A stretch of DNA of 64,000 nt, taken from contig NZ_BSTJ01000002.1 of the NCBI RefSeq assembly GCF_030269445.1, positions 248,001 to 312,000 of the forward strand, in the 5' to 3' direction. The DNA comes from Actinoallomurus iriomotensis. GTDB taxonomy: Bacteria; Actinomycetota; Actinomycetes; Streptosporangiales; Streptosporangiaceae. This document shows, one piece after another, positions 8,364 to 16,589 of the stretch (its first letter is position 1; each line of letters begins with the position of its first letter). The notes under the pieces were generated by a model. The model saw only the letters and a list, made by a program, of their open reading frames with translations, was not told where the DNA came from and searched no databases. Made by a program: the position numbers and the translations under genes.

Positions 8364-9303
8364 ACAGGTGCTCCTTCACGGTCGCCGGGTCGGCGAGCGG
8401 CGCCGCCAGGGCGGTACGGGCGGCCGTGTCGATCTCGCCTCTGGCCCGCGTCTCGACCGCGTCGATCTCCGCGGCGGGGACGCCGTCGGCGAGCAGGCCC
8501 TCCCGCAGCCGGGTGATCGGCTCTCTCCGCCGGATCCGGTCCATCTCCCCCGGGCGCCGGTAGGTCTCGGCGTCGCCGATGTAGTGGCCCGCGATGCGCT
8601 CGGTCACGCATTCGAGCAGCGTCGGCCCGCCTCCCTCGCGCGCGACCTCGAGCGCGTCGCGCATGTGGAAGCGGACCGCCTCCGCGTCGTTGCCGTCGAT
8701 CCGGTGACCGGGCATGCCGTAGGCCGCGGCCCGGCCCGCCAGACGGTCGCTGCGGACCATGTCGGCGATCGGCGTCAGCTCCGAGTAGCCGTTGTTCTCG
8801 CAGACGAAGACCACGGGCAGGTCGAAGGCCGCGGCGAAGTTCATCGCCTCGTGCACCGCGCCCTGGTTCATCGCGCCGTCGCCGAACACGGTCACCGCCG
8901 CGCGGCCGGAGCCGTCGAACCGGCCCGCGAGCGCGGCGCCGCACGCGATCGGCGCGCCGGCGCCGACGATGGAGTTCTCGCCGTGGAAGCCGTGGTCGGC
9001 CGCGGTGAAGTAGGCCGAGCCGCCCCGGCCGCCGTTCACGCCGGTGGCCCGGCCCATCAGCTCGGCGAACAGCGGCGTGACCGGCACGCCCCTGGCGATC
9101 GCCCAGCCGTGGCCGCGGTACGTCGCGAACAGCGCGTCCTCCGGTTCCAGGGCGTCGCAGGCGCCGACCGGGATGGCCTCCTGGCCGATGCACAGGTGCA
9201 CGGAGCCGACGATCGACCCCTCGGCCCGCAGGTCGCGCACCTTTTCCTCGAAAGCGCGGATCCGCCACATGGCCAGCAGGTCCGCGAGCCGCCGCTCACT
9301 CAT
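8356..9303 (-). CDS. Thiamine-diphosphate dehydrogenase E1 component, alpha subunit
   Basis: 315 residues from ATG 9303, overlapping the lyase stop; an upstream in-frame start at 9363 would lie inside the previous gene and is rejected. The TPP motif GDGAMNQGAVHEAMNF followed by VVFVCENNGY is intact, as are GHGWAIARG and HGENSIVGAG. This is the cofactor-binding half of an acetoin/pyruvate-type E1. Partner of the E1-beta encoded immediately downstream. Confidence 0.9.
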   Translation of the reverse strand: MSERRLADLLAMWRIRAFEEKVRDLRAEGSIVGSVHLCIGQEAIPVGACDALEPEDALFATYRGHGWAIARGVPVTPLFAELMGRATGVNGGRGGSAYFTAADHGFHGENSIVGAGAPIACGAALAGRFDGSGRAAVTVFGDGAMNQGAVHEAMNFAAAFDLPVVFVCENNGYSELTPIADMVRSDRLAGRAAAYGMPGHRIDGNDAEAVRFHMRDALEVAREGGGPTLLECVTERIAGHYIGDAETYRRPGEMDRIRRREPITRLREGLLADGVPAAEIDAVETRARGEIDTAARTALAAPLADPATVKEHLYA

Positions 9304-10663
9304 CGTCGGCACCCTCCGTTCGCCACGCCGCCAGCGCGGCCGTGCAGATCGCCTCGACGTCACCGAGATAGGAGTCGGGGGCGATCGGGATCTCTTCCAG
9401 GGCGGCCGAGTCGCCGGGCGTGGCCAGCTCCCGCAGGGTCTCCGCCAGCGGGCGGCGCTCGGCCCGTGCCCGGTGGGCCGCCTCGTACACCAGATCGTGG
9501 GCCCGCTCCCGGCCGAGGGCCGGAGCGAGCCGCATCATGTAGGCCTCGGCCATGATCAGTCCGCCCTCGGCGTCGAGGTTGTCCCTCATCGCCTGGGGGA
9601 AGACCCTTAGTCCCCCGGCGACCTGGGCGGCCGTGGCCAGCCCGCCGGCGCCGAGCTCCGCGAGCTGCGGCACGACGTACCACTCGACCTGCCACTCCCC
9701 CGCCGCCCGCTCATGGCCCGCCTCCATCGCGCGGAACAGGGCCGAGCTGAGCGCTCCGGCGGTGCCGGACATGCCGATGATCGCCTCGCAGCCGATCGGG
9801 TTGGCCTTCTGCGGCATGGTGGAGGAGGCGCCGCGGTGGTGACCGTCGGCCTCGCGGACCTCGGCGACCTCCGTCCTGGACAGGTCGACGACCTCACGTG
9901 CGAACCGCGCGGCCGTCGCGGTCACCCCCGCGCAGGCGACGCCGAACTCCACGACGCCGTCCCTGGCCACGTGCCAGGGCACGTCGGTGGTGCGCAGGCC
10001 GAGCCGGCGCGCCATCCCCTCCCGTACCGCGCCGGCCTTCTCGCCCAGCGCCGCCGAGGTCCCCCCGGCGCCGAAGAGCGAGACGATCCGTACCGTCCGC
10101 GCGGCGGCCCTGAGCCGTTCGCGCTGCCGGGTCACCTCCGCGAGCAGCACGGCGATCTTGGCCCCGAAGGTCGTGGGAACCGCCTGCTGGGCGTGGGTGC
10201 GCGCGGCGATGACGGTGCCCGCGTGTTCCTCCACCAGCCGGGCGAGCGCGTCGCCGAACTCCCCGACCAGCACGAGCAGGCGGTCCAGCGCCTCCCCCAT
10301 CTGAAGAGACAGGCCGCTGTCCATGATGTCCTGCGTCGTGGCGCCGTAGTGGACCCGGCCGTTGGGGCCCTCCGGCAGCGCGGCCGCGATCATCCGGACC
10401 AGCGGCAGGATCGGATAGCCCACGTTGACCGCCTCACGCCAGAGACGGTCCAGGTCGATGTTGGTGAGCACGCACGCCCCGGCGATGGCCTCGGCCTCGC
10501 TCTCGGTGAGCACCCCGGAGTCGGCCTGCGCCCGTGCGAGCGCCGCCTCGACCCGGAGCCACGCCGACACCGTGCGCTCGGCGGAGAAGACATCCGCCAT
10601 GCCGCCGTCGCCGAACAGCTCGGGCAGCAGCTTGAAGGTCTGCGTCATCCTCGGCGTCGCCAT
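9296..10663 (-). CDS. Fumarase/aspartase-superfamily lyase (adenylosuccinate lyase / carboxymuconate cycloisomerase-like)
   Basis: 455 residues, the family's usual length. It carries the superfamily signature GASSTMPQKANPIG (near 280) with the catalytic serine loop, YGATTQDIMDSG (near 110) and ARTHAQQAVPTTFG (near 160). Closest in feel to the 3-carboxy-cis,cis-muconate cycloisomerase/adenylosuccinate-lyase branch. Purine genes are absent here, and the gene is wedged between an SDR and the E1 pair (4-nt gap upstream, overlap downstream), so a catabolic beta-elimination or cycloisomerisation of a carboxylated sugar intermediate is more likely than purine synthesis. The substrate is unresolved. 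Confidence 0.85.
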   Translation of the reverse strand: MATPRMTQTFKLLPELFGDGGMADVFSAERTVSAWLRVEAALARAQADSGVLTESEAEAIAGACVLTNIDLDRLWREAVNVGYPILPLVRMIAAALPEGPNGRVHYGATTQDIMDSGLSLQMGEALDRLLVLVGEFGDALARLVEEHAGTVIAARTHAQQAVPTTFGAKIAVLLAEVTRQRERLRAAARTVRIVSLFGAGGTSAALGEKAGAVREGMARRLGLRTTDVPWHVARDGVVEFGVACAGVTATAARFAREVVDLSRTEVAEVREADGHHRGASSTMPQKANPIGCEAIIGMSGTAGALSSALFRAMEAGHERAAGEWQVEWYVVPQLAELGAGGLATAAQVAGGLRVFPQAMRDNLDAEGGLIMAEAYMMRLAPALGRERAHDLVYEAAHRARAERRPLAETLRELATPGDSAALEEIPIAPDSYLGDVEAICTAALAAWRTEGADDE

Positions 10664-10666
10664 CCG

Positions 10667-11425
10667 TCAGTCCATCTCCAGTCCGCCATCGACGTTGAGC
10701 GCCTGGCCGGTCACGTACGACGCGAGGTCGCTGGCCAGGAAGAGCACCACGGACGCGAGTTCCTCCGCGCGGCCGGGACGGCGCAGCGGCGCCCGGTCGC
10801 CGACCTCTTTCAGATAGCCCTGTCCCGCACCGGCGCCGAACCTCCGGTCCCGGTCGGCGATGATCTCCTCCCACATGGGCGTGAGGAAGACGCCCGGGCA
10901 GACCGCGTTGACCCGTACCGGCGCGAACGCCTCGGCCGCCGACTTCGTCAGGGACAGCAGCGCGGTCTTGGTGGCCGAGTAGTGCGAGGCGTTCGGCCGG
11001 CCGGACCGCGCGGCGACGGAGGCGAGCGTCACGATCGATCCGCCGCCCCGCTCCACCATCCGGCGGCCGGCCGCCTGCGTGATCCAGAACGTCGCGTTGA
11101 GATTGACGTCGACGATCCGCCGCCACTCCTGCGGTGACACCTCCAGGAACGGCGTGGTCCGCATGATCCCGGCGCAGTTCACCAGGATGTCCAGCTCGCC
11201 GACCTCCTCGATCAGCGCGGTCGCCTGTTCCTGGTCGGTCAGGTCGGTGGCCCGCACGCGCGCCTCGAGCCCGGCCGCGCTTCCGGCGAGCCGCTCCTCA
11301 TCGAGATCGGTGAGGACCAGCTCGGCTCCCGCCTCGGCCAGCGCCCTGGCGCACGCGGACCCGAGACCTCCCGCCGCACCGGTGACCAGCGCGGTACGCC
11401 CCGTCAGGTCGATCGCGACCCCCAT
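10667..11425 (-). CDS. Short-chain dehydrogenase/reductase (SDR)
   Basis: 252 residues from ATG 11425, with a strong AAGGAGG site; the long upstream extension in the same frame is rejected. It has the classical SDR motifs: TGAAGGLG for cofactor binding (15-22), NCAGIM, the active-site serine in TLASVAARSG and YSATK. DLDEE after the second strand suggests NAD preference. It is the first gene of the minus-strand locus. By context it may oxidise the free sugar or a 2-keto-3-deoxy acid. Confidence 0.88.
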   Translation of the reverse strand: MGVAIDLTGRTALVTGAAGGLGSACARALAEAGAELVLTDLDEERLAGSAAGLEARVRATDLTDQEQATALIEEVGELDILVNCAGIMRTTPFLEVSPQEWRRIVDVNLNATFWITQAAGRRMVERGGGSIVTLASVAARSGRPNASHYSATKTALLSLTKSAAEAFAPVRVNAVCPGVFLTPMWEEIIADRDRRFGAGAGQGYLKEVGDRAPLRRPGRAEELASVVLFLASDLASYVTGQALNVDGGLEMD

Positions 11426-11447
11426 CCGGGCGTCCTCCTTCGCTTCG

Positions 11448-11461
11448 TTCAAACGATTGAC
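11448..11461. promoter_or_regulatory. LacI-type operator upstream of the SDR gene
   Basis: TTCAAACGATTGAC lies 23 bases upstream of the SDR start. It shares TCAAACGATTGAC with the site at 7308. Confidence 0.7.
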
Positions 11462-11602
11462 TGGAACGTAACAGCGGAAACACGGCGAAAACAAGGGGGC
11501 GTCTGTGACGTGTGCCCGTTTTCGTCTCGCTCCACGCCTCTGGACCGCCAGACCTTGACGGCTCGACGGCACCGGGGTCACAATCCGGAACGCTCGACCT
11601 CA

Positions 11603-11616
11603 GTCAATCGATTGAC
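11603..11616. promoter_or_regulatory. LacI-type operator upstream of the glycosidase gene
   Basis: GTCAATCGATTGAC, a perfect 14-bp palindrome 20 bases before the glycosidase ATG. With the 11448 site it brackets the divergent promoter region, so one repressor could control both directions. Confidence 0.75.
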
Positions 11617-11635
11617 CTACGAGGTGCATGACGTC

Positions 11636-14410
11636 ATGAGACGCGGCCGGTTGTCCATCCTCATCGCCTGCGCGGCGGTCACGGCGGCGATGGTGGCCCC
11701 CATCGCTCCCGCCGGCGCGGCACCACCACCCACGACGGCCTGGCGGCACGGCGCGTTGCAGACGGATCCGCGCGGGGTCGTGTCACGTTCGGACCTGGTC
11801 CTCCAGAGCCCGCCGTGGCAGAACCACCAGAGCATGCCGCTCGGCAACGGCCGGCTCGGCGCCGCGGTCTGGTCCGCGGACGGACTCACCGCGCAGCTCA
11901 ACCGCAGCGACACGTTCCCCGACCTCAAGAGCGCGGGCCAGCTGGTCGTCCCCGGGCTGTTCCCGCTGATGAGCGCCGCCGACTACCGCGGCCGGCTCGG
12001 CCTGTACGACGCCGACCTGGAGCAGCGCGGCGGGGGCATGACGGCGAGTGCCCTCGTCCGCGCCGGCGCGGACCAGTTCGTGCTGGACGTCGCCGGCGCC
12101 GACCCGGACCGGACGCAGACCGCCGACCTGAAGCTGTGGCGGGGCCGCAGCCCCGTCACGTACGCGTCGGGCGGCGTGGCGGCACTGGCCGAGACGTTCC
12201 ACGACGATCCCTCCGGCACCACGTCGGGGGCGATCACCGCGGTGACCGCGGACGGACGCCAGGTGCACGCCTCGGTGACCGGCGACCTGACCGTCCACCT
12301 CACCTTCAAGCCCCGCCAGGACGGCCGCTTCCGCATCGTGGTCGGCGTTCCGGCCTACAAGGGCGGCGACGTGGCGAGTGCGGCGCGGTCCGCGGTGCGC
12401 GGAGGTTTCGACGCCGGCGCCGACGCGAGCCACCTGCGCTGGTGGCATCGGTTCTGGAACGACGCGGCGCCGATGGAGATCAGCTCGCCGGACGGCACCG
12501 GCGAGTACCTGGAGAACCTGCGGGCGACGCAGCTGTACATGTCCGCGGCGTCGATGCGCTCATCGGTGCCGAGCAGCCACGGCGGCGTCACCAGCCTGTT
12601 CTCTCCGTGGCGCGACGACATCCATTGGTCGGCGGCCAACTGGTGGCATTTCAATCTGAGGCAGCCGGTGTACACCAACCTCGGGGCCGGCACCGCCGCG
12701 CTCAACACTCCCTACTTCCGGCTGTACCTGGACCGCCTCGCCAAGATGCGGAAGTGGACCGCCGAGCACTGGCCGGGCGCCGAGGGCGTATGCGTGCCGG
12801 AGTTCCTGCGCTTCGACGGCACCGCCGGATCGTGCGACAGCGGCATGGCCCCCGACTGGGTCAACCGCATCCTGTCGACCGGCCCGGAGGTCGTCGCCAA
12901 CCTGTGGTCGCAGTACCGCTACACCGGTGACCGGGCGCTCCTCGACGCCGGGTATCCGCTGATGAGCGGGGTCGCCCGGTTCTACCTGTCCGTGCTGCGC
13001 CCCGGCGACGACGGGTACCTGCACCTGCAGCACGTCAACGCCCTCGAGGTGCAGTGGGACACCACCGACCCCACCCCCGACCTCGCCGCGATGCGGACGA
13101 TCTTCCCGATCGTCGCCGGCCTGGCGGACCAGCACGGCGACCACGACCTCGCCAAGCGGCTCCGGCAGGCGGTCGCCAAGCTCCCGCCGTTCCGTACGAC
13201 GACGCGGGGCGGCCAGCCGGTGCTCGCCTGGTCGGGCACGGACGAGGCGGCGCACAACACCCAGGACCCGGACCTGGAGGCGCTGTGGCCGTGGGGGCGG
13301 TACGGCGCGGACTCCTCGCTCATGCAGTCGACGTTCACCAACCGCGTGTACGTCCAGACGCGGGAATGGGCGTCGGACTCGGTATGGGCCGCCCGGCTAG
13401 GCCGGGCCGCCGACATGAAGAACCTGCTGGTCCAGGGCACGTCCGACTTCCAGATCTTCCCGAACGGCTTCGCCGCGCACAGCCGCAACTCCGATCCGGT
13501 GCGCGGCGGCGGGTACTACGACGGCTGGGGGGCCGTGGTGGCGTCCGCCTTGCAGGAGTCCCTCGTGCAGTCCTACGAGGGCACCGTCCGCGTCGCCCCG
13601 GCGTGGCCGGCGGACTGGAACACCACGGGCGCCGTGCAGATCCCCGGCGGCCACCGCGTCAGCGTGGAGACGCGCGGCGGCACACCGTCACTCGTCGGCA
13701 TCCAGGCCGGCAGCACGGACACGCTGAAGATCCAGAATCCGTGGCCCGGCCGGCAGATCCAGGTCGTGGACGGCGACTGCGCCTGCGGCCGACCCGTCGT
13801 CGCGGCGACCACGGCGGCGCAGATCACGCTGCCGGTCAAGCGCGGCGCGAGCTACCTGCTGGAACGTACGGCACAGCCCTACTCGTCCTTCACGTTCGGC
13901 GAACTGGGCGGGCAGCCCGCGGACAAGGTGAAGACCCTCGGGCAGCGCACGCTCGGAGTCGCGCACAGCATCCCGCAGATCAACAGCGACCTGGTGACCG
14001 TCGAGCAGCCGGACAAGCTGCACGCCCTGGTCCGCGCGGCCGTCGGAGCCCCGGTCTACGTCGATCGCGGCTACACGGTCACGGATCTGCCGGGCGCCCT
14101 CGACGGCGCGGTCATGATCCGCGGCGCGAACGACGACTCCAAGCTGACCGAGCCCGCGGACTACCTGACGTTCGACCTGACGCGTCCGGCGACGGTGTAC
14201 GTGGCCTTCGACACGCGCGGGGAGGGATCGTGGTGGCCGGGCTGGCCGGCCGGCCAGGGCTTCACGCGCACCGACATGACGGTCCAGACGAGCGACCGGC
14301 CACTCGCGGTCTTCAAGAAGACCGCGCCGGCCGGTCAGGTACGCCTGGGACCGAACTCGGGCGTGAGCGGCCAGGGCGGCTCCAGCTACGTCACGTTCGT
14401 CACCGGCTGA
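11636..14410 (+). CDS. Secreted GH95-like glycoside hydrolase with C-terminal beta domain
   Basis: 924 residues from ATG 11636, with GAGG just upstream. The signal peptide (MRRGRLSILIACAAVTAAMV to about GAA) exports the protein. The N-terminal beta-sandwich carries MPLGNGRLGAAVW, the hallmark of GH95 and related families (alpha-L-fucosidases, alpha-L-galactosidases). An (alpha/alpha)6-barrel follows, with HLRWWHRFWNDAAP and DDIHWSAANWWHFNLR. The last ~170 residues form an extra beta domain (VYVAFDTRGEGSWWPGW). The region where GH95 enzymes usually have a SPEN-type catalytic loop instead reads NALEVQWDTTDP, so this may be a divergent subfamily with a different substrate. It is divergent from the sugar catabolic genes and shares their operator. 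Confidence 0.8.
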   Translation: MRRGRLSILIACAAVTAAMVAPIAPAGAAPPPTTAWRHGALQTDPRGVVSRSDLVLQSPPWQNHQSMPLGNGRLGAAVWSADGLTAQLNRSDTFPDLKSAGQLVVPGLFPLMSAADYRGRLGLYDADLEQRGGGMTASALVRAGADQFVLDVAGADPDRTQTADLKLWRGRSPVTYASGGVAALAETFHDDPSGTTSGAITAVTADGRQVHASVTGDLTVHLTFKPRQDGRFRIVVGVPAYKGGDVASAARSAVRGGFDAGADASHLRWWHRFWNDAAPMEISSPDGTGEYLENLRATQLYMSAASMRSSVPSSHGGVTSLFSPWRDDIHWSAANWWHFNLRQPVYTNLGAGTAALNTPYFRLYLDRLAKMRKWTAEHWPGAEGVCVPEFLRFDGTAGSCDSGMAPDWVNRILSTGPEVVANLWSQYRYTGDRALLDAGYPLMSGVARFYLSVLRPGDDGYLHLQHVNALEVQWDTTDPTPDLAAMRTIFPIVAGLADQHGDHDLAKRLRQAVAKLPPFRTTTRGGQPVLAWSGTDEAAHNTQDPDLEALWPWGRYGADSSLMQSTFTNRVYVQTREWASDSVWAARLGRAADMKNLLVQGTSDFQIFPNGFAAHSRNSDPVRGGGYYDGWGAVVASALQESLVQSYEGTVRVAPAWPADWNTTGAVQIPGGHRVSVETRGGTPSLVGIQAGSTDTLKIQNPWPGRQIQVVDGDCACGRPVVAATTAAQITLPVKRGASYLLERTAQPYSSFTFGELGGQPADKVKTLGQRTLGVAHSIPQINSDLVTVEQPDKLHALVRAAVGAPVYVDRGYTVTDLPGALDGAVMIRGANDDSKLTEPADYLTFDLTRPATVYVAFDTRGEGSWWPGWPAGQGFTRTDMTVQTSDRPLAVFKKTAPAGQVRLGPNSGVSGQGGSSYVTFVTG
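14291..14410 (+). repeat. 120-bp direct repeat, copy 1 (3' end of the glycosidase gene)
   Basis: Matches 15755-15874 at 119 of 120 positions (accgcgcc here, accgtgcc there). It encodes the last 39 residues and stop of the glycosidase, so this copy is in frame. Confidence 0.97.
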
Positions 14411-14429
14411 CTCCGGGAACCGGGCCCGC

Positions 14430-15659
14430 TCAGCGGCGCAGAGGGAGGACGTACAGGGAATAGCCGCGAACGGTGCCGGTGAGGGCGACGGCGTGACCGT
14501 CGCTGGTGACGCCGAGAGGTGCGGCCTTCCCGGTGACGGGAAACCTGTGGGGGACCCCGGTAGACGGAATCCACAGCGCCATCGGGTTGTCGTCCATCGG
14601 GTTCCCCGGACTCTGGAAGCCGTAGAGGTCGTCCTTCCAGATGGCGTAGTAGCCGGCGTTCCAGCCGCCGTGCACCCATCGATGGCGCGTGCTGCCGGCG
14701 ACCTGCCAGGTCGTGATCAGATCGCCCTGTTGCCGGGTGCCGTCGGCGTCGGAGGGGGTGCCGCCACTCGACAGGGGGTCATTGCCACGGGCGATGACCT
14801 TGCCGGTGCGCAGCTCCGACAGCACCAGCCGGCGCGTGTATCCGGCGATGATGGCCTTGGTGGACACGGCGTAGACGGTTTGGCCGCGTCCGGACCACAG
14901 CACCCGGCCGGTACGGCGGTCGACCACCTCGAAACCCTGGTGCCGGCTGTCGTTGCCGCGGTGGGCGTCGACGACGACGTCGCCGGTGGCCGCGACCGGC
15001 AACCATCCCGGGCGATGCCACCGGCTCAGCGTGCCGTCGGCGTCCAGGATCGTGATCGGGCCGCCGTCATCGAGCAGCGCGCCCTGGAAGGCGGTGTCTC
15101 CAGCCCATTCCAGTTGCTCGTCGGTGGGGAACCGCACAGTGCGGGGACGCACGTGGCCCCGCGCGGACGGGTCATAGAAGTCGGCGTAGGAAAACCGTCC
15201 GCCGGGACCGGTCTTGTGGTATGCGAAGGCGACACGGAGTTCGGGACCGTCTCCGATCAGATGCAGTCTCGGTCCGTCCGACTGGCCGGACTCGGCCGCC
15301 ATTGTCGGGCCGGTGAACAGGGTGTGTCCTGCCGGGTCCACACCACGCACCCGCACGCCGAGAGCGCCCGTCGAGCCGGCGGGCACGCTCTTGACCCGGT
15401 CCGCCACGACGATGACGTCGCCGACCACGACGGCGTTCATGAGTCCATCGGCTGCCGACACCTTGACCGCGGACGGGTCATCCGGTTCGACCCACGGGTA
15501 GGTGCCGGCGGGCGCCGTACGTTCGGGGAACTCCGGGTGGCGGAACGCGTCGTTCCATCCTCCCGGCGAAGCGGCACACGCCGCACCGGCGATGAGCGAT
15601 AACGCCATGGCCGGTCGGGCGGCGTACCTCCACCAGCCGCCCTGCCGGACCGCACGCAT
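14430..15659 (-). CDS. PQQ/WD-like beta-propeller lipoprotein of unknown function
   Basis: 409 residues from ATG 15659. A hydrophobic segment ends in AGAAC (Cys28), a plausible lipobox, giving a surface lipoprotein. The mature chain has repeated beta segments of propeller type: GDVIVVADRVKSVPAG, LLDDGGPITILDADGTLSRW, DRRTGRVLWSGRGQTVYAVS, LVLSELRTGKVIARGN. The DxxTGxxLWS-type segment resembles PQQ-like repeats. No catalytic motif is seen. The gene lies entirely between the two copies of the 120-bp repeat, antisense to the glycosidase, suggesting that it arrived as an insertion or rearrangement. Confidence 0.75.
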   Translation of the reverse strand: MRAVRQGGWWRYAARPAMALSLIAGAACAASPGGWNDAFRHPEFPERTAPAGTYPWVEPDDPSAVKVSAADGLMNAVVVGDVIVVADRVKSVPAGSTGALGVRVRGVDPAGHTLFTGPTMAAESGQSDGPRLHLIGDGPELRVAFAYHKTGPGGRFSYADFYDPSARGHVRPRTVRFPTDEQLEWAGDTAFQGALLDDGGPITILDADGTLSRWHRPGWLPVAATGDVVVDAHRGNDSRHQGFEVVDRRTGRVLWSGRGQTVYAVSTKAIIAGYTRRLVLSELRTGKVIARGNDPLSSGGTPSDADGTRQQGDLITTWQVAGSTRHRWVHGGWNAGYYAIWKDDLYGFQSPGNPMDDNPMALWIPSTGVPHRFPVTGKAAPLGVTSDGHAVALTGTVRGYSLYVLPLRR

Positions 15660-15684
15660 GCTCGCATCGTCCCGTTTCACGAGG

Positions 15685-15725
15685 CATCGCCTCCAGCCGC
15701 CATGGTATTTCGCCCGGAGGCGATG
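15685..15725. promoter_or_regulatory. Inverted repeat upstream of the propeller lipoprotein gene
   Basis: CATCGCCTCC and GGAGGCGATG are perfect 10-bp arms 21 bases apart, 26 bases from the lipoprotein start. It may be an operator or an mRNA leader hairpin; sequence alone does not decide. Confidence 0.5.
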
Positions 15726-15754
15726 ACGATGCGCCCGGGTGTCGCGGCAAAGCC

Positions 15755-15874
15755 AGCGACCGGCCACTCGCGGTCTTCAAGAAGACCGTGCCGGCCGGTC
15801 AGGTACGCCTGGGACCGAACTCGGGCGTGAGCGGCCAGGGCGGCTCCAGCTACGTCACGTTCGTCACCGGCTGA
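15755..15874 (+). repeat. 120-bp direct repeat, copy 2 (detached glycosidase 3' end)
   Basis: Second copy of 14291-14410, one mismatch. It has no upstream glycosidase sequence, so it is a gene fragment. The strong hairpin terminator at 15900 follows this copy, suggesting that the copy and the terminator are the original end of the glycosidase gene. Confidence 0.97.
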
Positions 15875-15899
15875 CCGGGCCCGGCGGCGAGGCTTGTTC

Positions 15900-15942
15900 G
15901 GCGCCGGAGCGCGCCCGGGATTCCCGGGCGTGCTCCGGCGCC
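15900..15942 (+). terminator. Strong hairpin terminator
   Basis: GGCGCCGGAGCGCGCCCGGG, a 3-base loop ATT, then its complement with one G-T pair: a 20-bp stem followed by TTTC. It could serve the + strand glycosidase tail and, read the other way, the MazG-like gene whose stop is at 15945. Confidence 0.8.
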
Positions 15943-15944
15943 TT

Positions 15945-16466
15945 TCACCCGGCGGTCTCGGCAGGGTCGTCCCGCCAGCCCCGGGTCATGATCACAGCGG
16001 TTTTCGTCCGCACGGCCTCATCCAGATCGATCCCCAGCACCCGCGCGGTCTCGGCCCCGAGGTCGACGACACCCGCGAGACGCGTCGCGAGCGGTGGCCC
16101 CTCCCCGTCCCCGCGGTCGAAGGCCGCGACCACCTCGGCCGCCGCGCAGAACAGGGCTCGAACCTGCCGCAACACGTCGTGGGCCGCCGGCTCGCCGGCG
16201 GGCCGACGGGCGGCCTCCATCCCGTCGGCGAGCCCGAGGACGTTCGCGGCCACGTAGGCGGTCACGACCACGTCCGCGAGCTCCGCCATCACGTCGTCCC
16301 ACGAGCCGGTGCGGCGAGCCATGCCCGCCCAGCGGCGGTACGCGCCGGCGAACTCCCCCGCCTCCTCGGCGAGACACAGCACCTGCTGCTGGGCGAGATC
16401 CGTGTCCGGGAAATGCTCCCGCAGGCGTTCGGCGATCGCGGCGGCGAGCTCCTGAAGACCGGTCAC
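15945..16466 (-). CDS. MazG-like nucleotide pyrophosphohydrolase-domain protein
   Basis: 173 residues from GTG 16466, chosen because AAGGAG sits just upstream; the in-frame GTG at 16496 lacks one. Helical MazG/dUTPase-like motif: LCLAEEAGEFAGAYRRW followed by ELADVVVTAYVAANVLG, giving the EExxE...ExxD metal-binding set. Such proteins hydrolyse non-canonical or excess NTPs. The C-terminal third (ATRLAGVVDLGAETARVLGI) looks like a second helical hairpin with partial similarity to the first. Stands alone between the terminator and a lipoprotein gene. Confidence 0.75.
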   Translation of the reverse strand: MTGLQELAAAIAERLREHFPDTDLAQQQVLCLAEEAGEFAGAYRRWAGMARRTGSWDDVMAELADVVVTAYVAANVLGLADGMEAARRPAGEPAAHDVLRQVRALFCAAAEVVAAFDRGDGEGPPLATRLAGVVDLGAETARVLGIDLDEAVRTKTAVIMTRGWRDDPAETAG

Positions 16467-16589
16467 TCCCGTCTCCTTCACGTTGAGGGGCGCCACGCCC
16501 CGCGATCGTCCGGGCAGTGTCGGTCAACGGAGCCTGCCGCCAGTGCGTCCTAGTCAATACCCCGCCGAATCGGCCAGCGGAGCGTGGCA

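Noticed and set aside
6318-8516. 732-codon open frame on the + strand
   Set aside because: Lies antisense to well-supported transporter and E1-beta genes; composition is that of a GC shadow.
9296-10663. Adenylosuccinate lyase of purine synthesis
   Set aside because: The superfamily signature fits, but there are no purine genes nearby and it is embedded in a sugar-catabolic operon; kept as a lyase of unknown substrate.
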